Positions 21,641 to 34,333 of a stretch of 64,000 nucleotides of DNA are shown here, piece by piece. The translations under genes were made by a program, and so were the position numbers. Position 1 is the first letter of the stretch. Each line of letters starts with the position of its first letter. This DNA comes from Chamaecrista fasciculata. Taxonomy: Eukaryota > Streptophyta > Magnoliopsida > Fabales > Fabaceae. The DNA is taken from contig QANZ01045097.1 of the NCBI GenBank assembly GCA_003254925.1, forward strand, positions 25,093 to 89,092, read 5' to 3'. The notes beneath the pieces were generated by a model. That model had not been told where the DNA came from and searched no databases. It worked only from the letters and a program-made list of their open reading frames with translations.

Positions 21641-24139
21641 TAACATGGTGGAGAATCCATCCGATTGATTAAGAAAAAAATGGACAGGAACCAGTAATGT
21701 ATTAAAAAGAAAAGTAAATATATATAATTTTTCTCTATAATTTTTTCACAAATAATTAATTAACACATTAACACATTTTTATATATTTTAATATATTTGA
21801 CTAAAGAGAATTTAAATATATATATATATTCCATTCACCGAAAATTTACTATTTGATCTCTTAATTTACAGAGTCATCTATTTTTTTTTAAGAAAAAATT
21901 TAGATGAGTTAGTTTCGAAATTCACCCAGGCCAGAACATGTTTCTAAGTTTTGTGATAGCTTATAGAGCTATTTACAAATCGCCTACCAACCAGACACTT
22001 ACATCGACAACGGGATTCGACCTCACAACCTTGTGAGTTATGAGTTGAACAAAGTCAACTAAGTATTCCTTGAGTAATTGAAATGCACAATTTAGTCTAT
22101 GGAATATTTCAATTATCCACTGTTTAGTTCCTAGTAACAATTTGGTCTTTAAATTTGAATTAATTTTATACTTTTAGTCTATAAATTTCTACTAAATTAA
22201 TACTATTTGGTCCCTAAATTTGTACTAAGTTTATATTATTTGGTCCATAAATTTGTACTGAATTTATACTTTTTGGTCCCTAAATTTAATTCAACGACCA
22301 AATCGTTGACAGCTACAATAATTCAAGAATTGAATAGTATCTTTTAATTATCCAAGGATTAGTTAATTGATTCAATGTAAATTCAAGTGACAAATAATAA
22401 ATTTTCTCTCGGTTAAATTATTATTTTAGATCACCAGTTTAATAATTCATCAATCTTTAAGATATTAGTATATATATATCTCACGATAATAAAAATATTA
22501 GTTAAACTTTTTTATTTACAATGTAACAAATTAGATTAAATTGCCAAAAAAAATTATTGAAAGCAAACAAAACACTAGAATTATAATTTAAATATTATAT
22601 GATAATGCTGGAAAGTTTTTGATAGAATGACGACCACTCTTTAAACTAGGGATGGCACCTACGCAAGGTGGCAGCGGGGAAGTACTTCCCGTCCTCGTCT
22701 TTGTGAATACTATTCTCTCTCGTCCCTATTCTCGATCCTTGTTGTGGGGATTTATTTTTTCCCATCCCGTTCCCCGACTCCCCACAGTCCCCAGGGGATC
22801 TCCGCAATAATTTTTTTAAAAATATTATGTCTATTTCTAATTGATTAAAAACATAATCCAATAAATAATTTAGTTTTAATTATAAAATTTAATTCAAAAC
22901 ACAATACAAAAAACTCCAATTACAACAAAATACAATAAAAAGTATATAAAATTTGAGAAAATTGAGAAGAAAAACTAAAAATTGATCTAAGAGCTGAAAA
23001 TTTTAGGTTATTATATGTTCAAAAGCTTAGATTTAATTGATCTAAGGGCTGAAAATTGATCTTAAAGTTTAAATTTAAATGATAAAAATTATTTACATAA
23101 TTATAATAATATTTTAAATATTTTTATATGATTTTTTTTAGAATGGGGACCCCGCAGGGTAGGGATATACTACCAATCCCCGTCCCTGAACCGTTTTCAA
23201 GATAAAATTCCCCTCATTCCCCTCTCTGCAGGGAATTTTTTTTCGCATCTGGGGATTCCAACAGGACAATACATGCGAGGATCCTTGTTTGTGGGGAAAA
23301 CTGTTGTGTCTACTTCAAACTAGTTAAACAATTGATAGAGTTGAGAAAGTGAGATTAGAGATAACGCACTGAATAAGAGTTTTATATAATGGGATCCGGA
23401 TTCCCTGAATTTCCTTCTCTTAAATTTATTTATGCATCCAGGCCAAAAAAAAAAATATTCTCTATACATTCAAGTCAATTGAACACTTAGAGCCTCTTTG
23501 GATTAAAGTTATGAGTTAAAGGAGGATAAAGGAAGTGGTGAGTTTGTAAAGGAGAGTTAAAAGACTTGGTTTATAAAGGAGTATTTTAGTAAATGATGTT
23601 TGGGAAAATGAGAGATAAAGAAGGAATTATGATGTGAAATTATTTTAAAGGGTGCGTAATGATTGTGGTGGGTTGAAATAATTGTATTGGTATTTTAAAG
23701 TTGTATAGGAGTAAAAATGGTAAAAATAAAGGAGGATAAAAGAGCGTTATTTTGATGTTTGTTTTAACTTTAGTAAAGTTTTATGATAAATAATTGCCTC
23801 GAAAATTTGTGCTAAATGAGAAGCTATAAAAGGAGATTTTACTGGCTGTATAAAAGAAGATTGGAGGTGTGAGTGAGGGATCAAAATGTAATTTTCGAGT
23901 ACTAAATTGTAAATGTTTTGGGACTAGATTATATATTTTTCCTGTTTACAGTCTTTTAATTTATTCATTACAGACTATTATATAAACTCGGTAAAAATTA
24001 TTAGATGCCAAAATTCTATTTTTGGCAAAATTGGATAAAGCAAAATTGTAGTATGTTTGAGATGGACAATGACTGTTATTTTAACCCAGGGACCAAATTG
24101 TTAACCATTTCTAGATTTTTTTTCCAACTGATTCGTACT
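21641..24139. other. Gene-free AT-rich intergenic region with decayed repeats
   Basis: No exon is recognisable. At 22105-22290 a unit of about 30 bp (ttatactatttggtcc(c/a)taaatttgtac-like) is repeated about four times. At 22650-23316 is a repeat with GC-rich ends (ggatggcacctacgcaaggt... and cccgtccct) flanked by AAACTAG at 22643-22649 and 23317-23323, possibly an old DNA element with a 7-8 bp target duplication. From about 23478 there is text like 'gagcctctttggattaaagt', resembling one end of a MITE. Confidence 0.45.
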
Positions 24140-24873
24140 TGAAAACTCTATAAATTTGAGTTATCTAAGCTTTATTTATGGCTAATTTTAGAGGCTTTTC
24201 TATTATTTTAATAGGATTTGAGCCTAGTTTTAGTTAATTGTTTACTTTTTATATTTTTAGAAATTTTTAATATTTTAGTTGTTTTTACGGTTTTTATTTA
24301 TATTTTTATTAATTTTATCATCATTGATAGAAATCAATTCTAATTTTAGTTTCTTGTTGTGCAAGAAATCAATTTTCAGCAGTTTAAGAGCAGATAAGAC
24401 TGAAGGAGTTTCACCCAAAGTTATGGAAGAACTTCTAGAAGGTAGTTTGAACTGAGCCCAAATTTGAGCAGTCGTAATTAGCAACGACACACATAATAAA
24501 CGTTCAAAATAAGGAGTTTAAACTCTCCAAGCCTCATATATCGAAGTGGTTACACAAAACTATAGGAAATTTCATTGCGCTAAAATTTGAGCCTCAAGCG
24601 CAATATGACAGCACAGTCCCAAATTTGCTCTATAAATAGATCTCAGCCTTTTGAGCATTTCATTCGCCAGTAACTTCGTCACCAAACGTCGTCTTCATAA
24701 TGTTTCTTTAGTTTTTCGTTGTAGATGCAAGTATGTAGCGAGGCGAAGATGAGAAGTTTGGTTATCTAATAGTTCTAATCAAGGTGGACCTGATGGTAGA
24801 ATCAAAATCCAGATCTAGAGATCAAAAAGGAGATATTGACAACCTCAACTTTCGAGTATTCTAGTTTGCTTAT

Positions 24874-24936
<63 letters not shown>

Positions 24937-25693
24937 GTTCTTAATTATCTTGTTTTCCCTAGAACTGTGAACTATTTGATGGTGATATATAATATTTTGG
25001 TTTTGGATGATTGTTATGATTATTTGTGTTCTTAAATTCAATTATACTGTTTTAATTGTTCGATCTTGATTAGCTACCAAGGTACTAGGAAATCTTAATA
25101 TGTACTCTAATCAAGACCATTAAGATAGGCTATATTTTAATTGCTCTTAGACGTCGATTTATTGCATGGAAGATTTATTAGTGTTTGTTAGTAGACTGAA
25201 TGTACTTGCTAGCCTTAAAGAACTCATTAACAAACTAGAACTTAAGGCATTAAAGTAATTTTAATCCCCATAGTAATATAGGTGGATTAGTTATATTTAA
25301 TAGGCTTATTTGTATTCTAGCGAATCTTATAGGTATTTAAGTGTTCGGGGTTAGTTTAATTCATAAGGTTTCCAATGATCATCAACAAAGATATTTAATT
25401 GAATCAAGTAAGAATCAATTCTAGGGAAGTCCTTCAATTCGTGAAGTATTCGTGTTTGCTTTAGTTTTATTGTTTTTTTTAATTAATAGTCTTCCACACT
25501 CTCAATTTTGTTGTTTTCTCAAATTGATCAAAACGATACAACGTTGTGCTTATAATAATATTTCACCTTTAAACTTCATGTGGGACGATACCCGTTACTT
25601 AAGTTTATATACTATTTTCGATAATGTATACTTACACTAGGTATTTATAAATTTAAAACTTACTATTTTTCTTACTAAAGAAAATCCCCATCA
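24140..25693 (+). repeat. LTR of an Athila-like Gypsy element (copy 1)
   Basis: The unit begins TGAAAACTCTATAAATTTGA and ends AAAATCCCCATCA, directly followed by a primer-binding-site-like sequence. Inside are a (CT)n microsatellite (about 24880-24932) and a TATA-like ctataaatagatctc at about 24631. The second copy begins at 25719. Its plus orientation follows from the position of the primer-binding site after its right end. No internal protein-coding domain is present. Confidence 0.6.
24880..24932. repeat. (CT)n microsatellite in LTR copy 1
   Basis: Uninterrupted CT dinucleotide run. The equivalent run in the second copy is at about 26421-26466, showing that the tract predates the duplication. 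Confidence 0.95.
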
Positions 25694-25694
25694 A

Positions 25695-25717
25695 GTTTTT
25701 GGCGTCGTTGTCGGGGA
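25695..25717 (+). other. Primer-binding-site-like sequence of an Athila-type element
   Basis: The sequence tttttggcgtcgttgtcggg follows the LTR end ...CCCCATCA. It is a slightly mutated form of TGGCGCCGTTGCCGGGGA, which I know as the usual primer-binding site region of plant Athila-type Gypsy elements. It marks the junction between LTR and the lost internal region. Confidence 0.65.
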
Positions 25718-25718
25718 T

Positions 25719-26418
25719 AACTCTATAAATTTGAGTTATCTAGGCTCTATTTATGGCTTTATTTTAGAGGCTTTTCTATTATTTCAATAAGATTTGAGCC
25801 TAGTTTTAGTTAATTGTTTACTTTTTATATTTTTAGAAAGTTTTTAATATTTTAGTTGTTTTTAAGGTTTTTATTTATATTTTGATAAGTTTTATCATCA
25901 TTGATAGAAATAAACTCTAATTTTAGTTTCTTATTGTGCAAGAAATCAATTCTCACTAGTTTAAGAAAGGGTAGGGTCGAAGGAGTTTGAACTAAGCCCA
26001 AATTTGAGTTGTCGTAATTAGCGACGACGCACGTAATAAACATTCAAATTAAGGAGTTTAAACTGTTCGAGCCTCATATATTGGAGCGGTTACGCGAAAT
26101 CCGAAGAAATTTCACTGTGTCAAAATATGAGTCGTCGGTGCAATATGATGGCGTAGTCCCAAATTTGGTCTATAAATAGATCTCGGCCTTCTGAGCATTT
26201 TATCCTTCAGCGACTTCGTCACCAGACATCGTCTTCATAATGTTTCTTTAGTTTTTCATTGTAGACGCGAGTATGTAACGAGGCGAATGCGAGAAGTTTG
26301 ACTATCTCATAGTTTTGATCATGGTGGAGCTAATGGTGTAGTCAAAATCCAGATCAGGAGATCCGAAGAGGTGAATTGACAACCTCAACCTTCGAGTTTT
26401 CTAGTTTGCTTATGGATT

Positions 26419-26470
<52 letters not shown>

Positions 26471-29414
26471 TGTTCTTAATTATGAGTGGCTAGATTTTTT
26501 CCCTAGGATTGTGAACTATTTGATGATGATATTGTAGGGAATTCAAGGGCGCCTAAGGCAGCGGAAGCATGTAAAAACTGTAAATTTAAAAAAAAAACTT
26601 AAACGCCCAGGTCCAAGAATTCCCGAACGGATCCGCTAGCTGAATTTAAAACTTTTGGTTAAGTGGTATACCTCAGGGGTTTCAATCGTTTAGTTGAACA
26701 GGGCGTTTCCAAGAAGTCCACGTGACGCGTCCTTCCTCTGCCGGTAATCCACACGAACAGTTTGGAGATGCCTAGGTGCTAGCCTCCTTCACTTCTCAAG
26801 TGAATCTGGAACCTTTATCTACGGGTGTTCTTTTAATTCAAGAACTCTTCTTGAATTATCAAGAACTTGTTTGGCGCCTTGATCAAGAACTCTTCTTGAT
26901 CCCACACAACCTTGTCACACAATATTAACTCTTAATATTGTGCGCCACTTTCTCTCTCTAGGAAAGCAAGATTGCGATTTTCTCTCTCTCTCCTCACCAA
27001 AGGCTAAATCGAATTTCTCCTTTGTGAAAGACTAGGCTAAGTCGATTTTACTCTATGTGCATGAGGCTCTCACCTTTTGTGATTTCACTCTCAAGAATCC
27101 AATTCTTGTGTGAATTCTCTCACTTATCAAAGAATCCAATTCTTCTCTAAGTCTATCATGAAAGTCGACTTTGGCTCCTATTTATAGGGTTTGGGGATTT
27201 TGATAATTATAATTCTAGGAAACCCTAAAATTATATAATTATCAAACCATAAGATTATGATATCTTAATATCACAATTTTAGGACTTGATTTCCAATTTA
27301 AAATATTACCTTAATATTAAAATTGGAATCAAAATGCAATCTTGGAGAATCAATTTGGAAGATCAAATCTTTCCAAATCTCTCTCCTCCCATGCGCCATC
27401 CCCTTTCCTTTTCTTGTTGAATTTAATAAATTAAAATAACTAACTAACTCTTAGGAAGTTATAACTAATTTATTTCTCCAACAATATTGAATTAAAGAAT
27501 TGCCACAATATCTTTAAATCAATCTCACCAAGTCTCAAACTCTAGATAATTGAATTAAAATATTACATTAATATTTTAAATCCAATGGGCCTAGAATTTC
27601 GACTTGCCCTATAAATTATGAATTAAAATATTACTTTAATATATTTAATTCATCCATTTGAAATCTAGATCAAATCTCATTTGAATTTCAAATTTCAAGC
27701 CATGACTTTAATTAATAAAACATTTTTATTAATTAAATTCCTTTTAAATATGAGGCGCCAACCTCATCCCATTTAGTCCTAATATTAGTGAATTTAATAA
27801 ATTAATAATTTCCTAACTCTTAGGAACATTATCTAATTTATAATTCCCCTAATATTATAAATAGGAATATAATTGTAAATAGCCTAATCCAATTATCTAT
27901 TTAACAATTAACATATATATATATATATTTAAATTTGTCTCACAAATCCAAATATTATATATCTGTAGATAGTTAATTCAAGACAAGACTTTATGTCCAA
28001 CAATAAGCCATGTCTCAAACGGTGTCACAAACGTGACCCACGAATTAGGGTTAATTCGTGTTCCAGCTTGGCATCTGGTTCCTGCTCGTGTGTGACCCAG
28101 CAGGCCCCACATTAAGTTGGCAGTAAATCATCTCATGATTTACAAGTCGAGAGCGGGCTCTAGCAAGCCATCACGACTACCCAAGACACGTGAGTTATTG
28201 TTTTAACCCATAAACGACTTAACCTTAGTACGATCGTGTACAGATCCCTTTTTGTCCTACGATATTTCGGTAAGGATCAGGCATGGGAATGTCATCCAAA
28301 ATCCAAACCTCAACTTTCTCGATCTCTTGAGTAAGTCCCAATATTCAGTGTGGCCACACATTCCCCTGGACAGACTCGTCGAGGGGCCCAGTTAAATATC
28401 TCCCATCTCTATGAGGGACAAAATTCCATCTTGGTCAACCACATTCCTCAGCACGACAATCAACCAAACCCGTACTCAGCCCTTATGGCTACCCTGTTAC
28501 GGATAACGTTAGACTAAGCCAAAGCTTGACAACTGTAATGCCGGAATAGTCAAGACCTCAGGTCTAAGGGCATCATGACAGATTGTACAGGAGAGACCAG
28601 CTAATGACTGAACCCATGCAGAACTCTCCGGGTCGGTCCAGCAACTTGTAACTCTTACATAATTGCACCATGACTCTCGTCCCAGCATCTAGTGCGTGCA
28701 TCTCATGCACCGAGGTCATGCTGGTCTTGGTTCAATTCAAGCTCCCACTCGAATGAGCGACCAGGGACTGTTTAGATTAATTATCTCATAATTAATCATG
28801 GACTGTTATCATAGTAAACATGCTAATAATATGATAACCATTAATTTATCTCCATAAATTAATTGATATGTTCCCAACATATCTATAGGATGATTGACCC
28901 TAGGGCACAATCTCCATCAGATATATAATATTTTGGTTTTGGTTGATTGTTATGATTCTTTGTGTTCTTAAATTCAATTATTCTATTTTAATTGTTCGAT
29001 CTAGATTAGCTACCAAGATACTAGGAAATCTTAATATGTGCTCTAATCAAGATCATTAAGATATGTCATAGTTTAATTTCTCTTAAACATCGATTTATTG
29101 CATGGATGATTTATTAGTGTTTGTTAGTAGGATGAATGTACCTGCTAGCCTAAGAGAACTCATTAACGAACTTGAACTTAAGGCATTAAAGTAATTTTAA
29201 TCCTCATAGTAATATAGATGGATTAGTTATATTTAATAGGTTTATTTGTATTCTAGCGAATCTTATAGGTATTTTAGTGTTCGGGGTTAGTTTAATTCAT
29301 ACGGTTTCCAATGATCATCAACGAAGATATTTAATTGAACCAAGTAGAAATCAATTCTAGGGAAGTCCTTCAATTCGTAAAGTATTTGTGTTTGCTTTAG
29401 TTTTATTGTTCATT
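25719..29414 (+). repeat. Second, 3'-truncated copy of the Athila-like LTR, interrupted by a solo LTR
   Basis: From aactctataaatttgagtta onward this copy aligns with 24145-25485, including the (CT)n tract at 26421-26466. It is split at 26532/28925 by the element below. Without the insertion it is about 1.3 kb, and it lacks the last ~210 bp of copy 1, stopping near gctttagttttattgttc at about 29414. The primer-binding site of copy 1 is immediately to its left, so almost the whole internal region of the retroelement is missing. Confidence 0.75.
26533..28919. mobile_element. Solo LTR, 2387 bp, with perfect 5-bp target duplication
   Basis: The element begins TGTAGGGAATTCAAGGGC and ends GCACAATCTCCATCA (TG...CA). 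GATAT stands on both sides (26528-26532 and 28920-28924), and the first LTR copy shows the uninterrupted site (ggtgatatataatattttgg). These are the hallmarks of LTR retrotransposon insertion followed by LTR-LTR recombination. No primer-binding site, polypurine tract, internal repeat of the ends or protein frame is visible inside, so it is a solo LTR rather than a complete element. Its sequence is less AT-rich than the host repeat. Family not identified. Confidence 0.8.
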
Positions 29415-29575
29415 TTTATTAAATCACTATTATTTTATATTAATTAAATATTAACTATATTTTTATATTCTAAATATATATTAATCAAATTATTTAAATA
29501 TTTTAAAAGTATTTATAAATTAATTAATTAAAATTTTATTTCATATGTATATATCTATTCTCTATCTATTCTCTA

Positions 29576-30211
29576 TCTATTCTCTATCTATTCTCTATGA
29601 TATAATAAGAAGAAGCATGGTTGAATTCATGCCACATGGCTCCTACATGGCATATGGTCCACCTTCTAAGTCCATGTGTCTCCTGCGTGGCATTTTGCTG
29701 TCGAATAAAGGGTTGTCATGTGGAATGTTCATGCCACTTGGATAAATTTTGCCAAGTGGATTCAAACAAATTAATGTTTCCCAATCACGAAATTAATGTG
29801 ATTGAGTGATTTCGGCATTCATGATTGTCACTCATGTGTTTATAGGTATTTTTGTTATATTTATTAAATGCAATTATCATGATTTAATGCACATCTATTC
29901 TCTATCTATTCTCTATCTTATAATAAGGAGAAGCATGGTTGAATTCATGCCACATGGCTCCTACATGGCATAGGGTCCACCTTCTAAGTCCATGTGTCTC
30001 CTGCGTGGCATTTTGCTGTCGAATAAAGGGTTGTCATGTGCAATGTTCATGCCACTTGGATAAATTTTGCCAAGTGGATTCAAACAAATTAATGTTTCCC
30101 AATCACGAAATTAATGTGATTGAGTGATTTCGGCATTCATGATTGTCACTCATGTGTTTATGGGTATTTTTGTTATATTTATTAAATGCAATTATCATGA
30201 TTTAATGCACA
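29576..30211. repeat. Near-perfect 318-bp tandem duplication at the Helitron 5' end
   Basis: Copies at about 29576-29893 and 29894-30211 differ at only a handful of bases (for example catatggtcc/catagggtcc and gtggaatgtt/gtgcaatgtt). Each starts with repeats of tctattctctatc, then tataataag(a/g)agaagcatggttg. The short matching reading frames at 29621 and 29939 come from this duplication and are not genes. Confidence 0.95.
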
Positions 30212-32992
30212 TAATTAAGTTTATGACATGATTTAGACAATCATGTTTATCATGTACGTAATTAGTGGACAATTTCATTAACTATATTAAATGTAATTGT
30301 ATCATATAGTTTTATTTTAGTAATAATTTACCAATCTTTATAAAACGTTTCATAATTTTTGTTTGCAACAATAAATTCTGATAATTTAATTTTCATATAT
30401 GATTTTGTATGTAATCAATAATTACCTCTGATGTTAACTTTGACTTTTTAGCAATTTTGACATTATTGCTATTAAAATATTTTTCTTTTAATTAAATTTA
30501 TCATCTCCAATCTCATTTAACTCGATTGATTCATATATATATATTCTACCATTAATATTGATTGAGAATAAGACCCTACATGCTTCTCTATATATATCCA
30601 TGAATGAAGAACATGTCATTTGTGCTTCCATTTATACGCTGTATATGCAATTTGAATCCCTGAGGAATATTGGTCCATGCCCACAAAATGGATCATGCAT
30701 TAAGGTTTGGGTCATACACAAGTTCATTTTTAGTAGACTCGTGTGCAACCTTATATTATGTATATTTCTAGCTTGATTTATTCATTTAAATTTCTACTAT
30801 TTATTTTTGATAAATTTGGATTCTGCATATATCTCCATATATATATATATATTGATGTTCTACCATTCAATTTTCAAGAATCTCCAATAACAATCCTGCT
30901 CAGGCTACAAGAAGGTATAACGCTTAAACTTTTAGATATTGTCATTGAAATAATATTATTGTATTTTCACTAATTATGTCTCTTTTCTCAAACCTTCAAT
31001 GGAGTTGAATTTCTCTATTGATTTTCAATTGCATGAGTAATTTCATTTTTCTATCCTTATTATAGTACTTGGTTAATTACCGTTGCAATTCTTGACATAA
31101 AATTAGTTTTAATTTTCTTTGTATTTATTAAATTGATTTTTATTATATTTTAATTTTAGTATAATATTTTATTCTTTCACATACAATTTATTTACATATT
31201 ATTGAGAAGTTTTGAATTTTTAGAAACCCTGCAAAGATGAATTTAAAGGTGTTAATCCTTGCAATTTCACCATCTTTCAAATATGTTATGTTTTCTGCTT
31301 TTTTATTTAGTTTATTTTTATATCTGAATTTTGTGCATATTGTGTATATATAGTTAATGAGAGAACTTTTGACAACACAATATGAGAGTGAATCATGAAG
31401 AACAAAATGGAGACTACCTTTGATAGAGAAAGAGATTAGTTAGAGTTGGAGAAGAAAACGAGATATAAAGAGTGTTGTGGAGAATGAAAAAAATTAGGAT
31501 GTGTACAAAAGAGAGATTTTTATATCTCAAGGTCACTGTAGCATCTTGTTTAGTTAATAAAAATATAGAATTTTGTTATTTTTTTGTGTCTGCAAAATGG
31601 ACATAACTAAAGTGTAGACATCTATTGGTACTATAGAGTGGATATATATATTTGATTTCTATAATATAATAAGGATAAACATGTTTTAGTCCATCTAACA
31701 TGATTCTTACGTGTTATAGAACGAACCAATGAGAAATGAACAAATTGCAACATCATCAATTAGACAATTTTTTTTATTTAATTTATTGAGCTTGAATAAT
31801 TAATTAGGCGCCATTTTTGTGTAGCATTTAATTAAAAAATTCCAGTTGAAATCACCAATAATATGATGCTATACACCATATGATTTCTCATTAGCATATC
31901 AAGGATACTAATATTAAAACGGTAAATAATTGATGTCTGTTTCATAAGCATTGACATCCTTCCATATTTGGGTTTCTATTAATGTCTTTGTATTTATTAG
32001 GGACTTAATTCTTAGGTGATATTATTTTCAGATTTAAATTTAATTACATTGATACAAGTATATTTTATGAAGTTATTTTAAGACATTAATTTTGAATTTA
32101 ATTTAAATTATCTAAGTGTGTTCAATTTTCAGGCAAAAAAATGTGTTCAATTTTGAGTTTTAACTATATATTATTCCCAAATCATGTATTTTGAATTTTT
32201 TATCAATGTTTTTAATAAATGATATGTTAGTTATTTGGTATAGATTTTAATAGTATTTGATGAATATTAAGACTAGCACCGATCATTGTACATAATTTTT
32301 AAATCTTAATATAATCATATTAAATGCATTTTAAAGCATAAAATCAATCAATATTAATGATATCAATTTATTATTATGATATTTATTAAATGAAAAAAAA
32401 TCAACTTATAGAATCATGTTACCTATTGTAATCATAATGAAAAAAACAAGAATGCTATGAGATTTTCATATGTTCATCATGTGCATAATAGATGCATTTG
32501 ATAAAAGAAAAAATTATAATTAGATTGTCTCAAATTGATTTAATAAAATTTATAATAGAAGGTGTTTAACGTATTAAATAAGGGTAATTTAGTGGTGGAT
32601 CAAAATATTCCATCCCATGGGATTAGACTAATCTCCCCTATGGTGGGATTAAAAAATAGCAATTTCATGGGATTATGCTTCTCCCGAGAATACAATATGT
32701 TCGAGACTAATTTTTTAATCCGCGTACTGAACACCATGTACCAAACGCTCCCTAAGTTCTTACAGTTCACATTCTTTGTCCAGACGAATAATTAACGTCT
32801 CTCATGATAATTATGTATCAAATGGAATTTAGTTGTGTCATGAGGTAACTTATAATAAATTTTTGGCATTGAAAGAATTTATTATGTCACATAGTAGTTC
32901 ATAGAATAATACTCTAAAAAAAAAATTTTATAGAACAATGTACAAAAAAAATCATAAAACATCACCCGTGCATCGCACGAGTTCAAATCTAG
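29592..32992 (+). mobile_element. Non-autonomous Helitron-like element
   Basis: The right end has the classic Helitron structure: a hairpin CGTGC-ATC-GCACG at 32967-32979, nine bases, then CTAG at 32989-32992, followed by T. The left end begins with TCTCTATGATATAATAAGAA, the TC start plus AT-rich lead typical of plant Helitrons. Further left-end-like copies occur at about 29915 (tctctatcttataataagg) and 31656 (tttctataatataataagg), so nested or duplicated elements share one 3' end. I find no RepHel protein. An unrelated MITE-like piece with rev-comp gggagcgtttggtac lies around 32560-32755. The exact 5' base is uncertain by about 30 bp. Confidence 0.7.
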
Positions 32993-33369
32993 TTGATTAA
33001 AATAATGATATTATTTTGTTGTTGACTCAAATTTAGCTTATGCTTAATTAAAGCCAGCGTAACATATAAATTAATTTTTATTCTATAAATTACAGCGTAA
33101 CATTTTCTAGGTGTTAATTTGAGTCAAACAATTAATTTATATTTTGTTGTCCATAAGGTTCATATAAATTAATATGTTACACAGTCAAACAATTTTTTAA
33201 AAAATAAAAATTAATATAGTTTAGAATAAAAATAAACTTTTGCCAACTTTAGCCATAATCTTTCACTCAACCTTTGATTTATTAACCATTCCTCTCAGAA
33301 TCTTTCATTTTGTTTGATTTTTTTGTTAACGGCAAATTAATCTTTTTTTACAATCTTTCTGGGATATTT

Positions 33370-33870
33370 ATGGCTTCTCCTCACAATACAAAATGCGATG
33401 GTGTTAATCCAAAATTCATTATTCCAAAGACGATGATGCCTTTGCCACCTTATTATCAATATTGATATTATGATCAAAGTTTTCGTAATTCAATTTTGTT
33501 ACCTCCACCCTCACTCCCACCTCCACATATTCTTTCTTATCATAGTTGGAGATGACGATTTCTTATGGGAGCACCACCAATAATTCAAAGGGGCATTGTT
33601 GATGAATTCATGATGAAGATAAAGAATCAAGTTGAATATTATATGAGTGACGACAATTTGATTACTGATATCTTTCTACGACAAATGATGGATCAAAATG
33701 GCTAGATTCATATATCTGTAGTTGCAGACTTCAAAAAGCTTAAAAGTTTGACTACTGATATTCATTTTATATGGGATGTTCTTTATTTCTCTTCTATTGT
33801 GCAAGTTCGAGGTTAGTACGAAACAATTGGAGTAGATGGATTCTTCCGTCTGATTTTCAATTTCACAATG
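33370..33870 (+). pseudogene. La-domain (LARP1-like) RNA-binding protein pseudogene
   Basis: Read from the ATG at 33370, one frame continues for about 160 codons interrupted by four stops (in YQY*YYDQ, SWR*RFLMG, QNG*IHISV and VRG*YET). It encodes a La-type winged-helix domain: KIKNQVEYYMSDDNLITDIF, LRQMMDQNG, HISVVADFKKLKSLTTDI, IWDVLYFSSIVQVRG. After a frameshift near 33815 it continues RNNWSRWILPSD. In plant LARP1 proteins the domain reads similarly (QIEYYFSxENL...). The upstream Pro-rich segment (MMPLPPYYQY, PPPSLPPPHIL) also fits LARP1. No intron is visible, so a processed retrocopy is possible but not proven. It lies just right of the Helitron 3' end. Confidence 0.8.
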
Positions 33871-34333
33871 ACAAAATTATCACAAAATTACCACAAATTA
33901 CTACTTGAAGGATGAGCTATAGTTTAGTGTAACAAAAAAAAAAACAAGAAAACTTAAACTCTAAGATTAAACAAGGATGAGCTATAATTTAGTGTATCTC
34001 TCACTATATTATCGCCTTTTTTTTAGTTACATGTATTAGCGCTTTTTTTTTGTTACATATATTATCGCCTTTTTCTTTTGTTACATGTCTCACTATATTA
34101 TCGCCTTTTTAATATTAGGCATTAGTTTCAAACTCTTAGATAAAACCATAGCAGATTCATTTATTATTCATTTATCACTGATCATACATTGTTAAGAATT
34201 TAAACACTTTTAAAATATTTCAATTACCTGAATATATTTGAAAATTCCTATATAATCATTAGAAAATATTTTAAAATGAAATATAAATTTTAAAATATTT
34301 TAACCTCTCGCAGCTGCTCTATTAAAAAGACAA

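Noticed and set aside
24802-25041. Frame with a long RERERE run
   Set aside because: It is simply translation of the (CT)n microsatellite in an LTR.
29621-30127. Two nearly identical short frames starting MNSCHMAPTWH
   Set aside because: They lie in the 318-bp tandem duplication of the Helitron 5' end and match no family. Conservation here reflects recent duplication, not selection.
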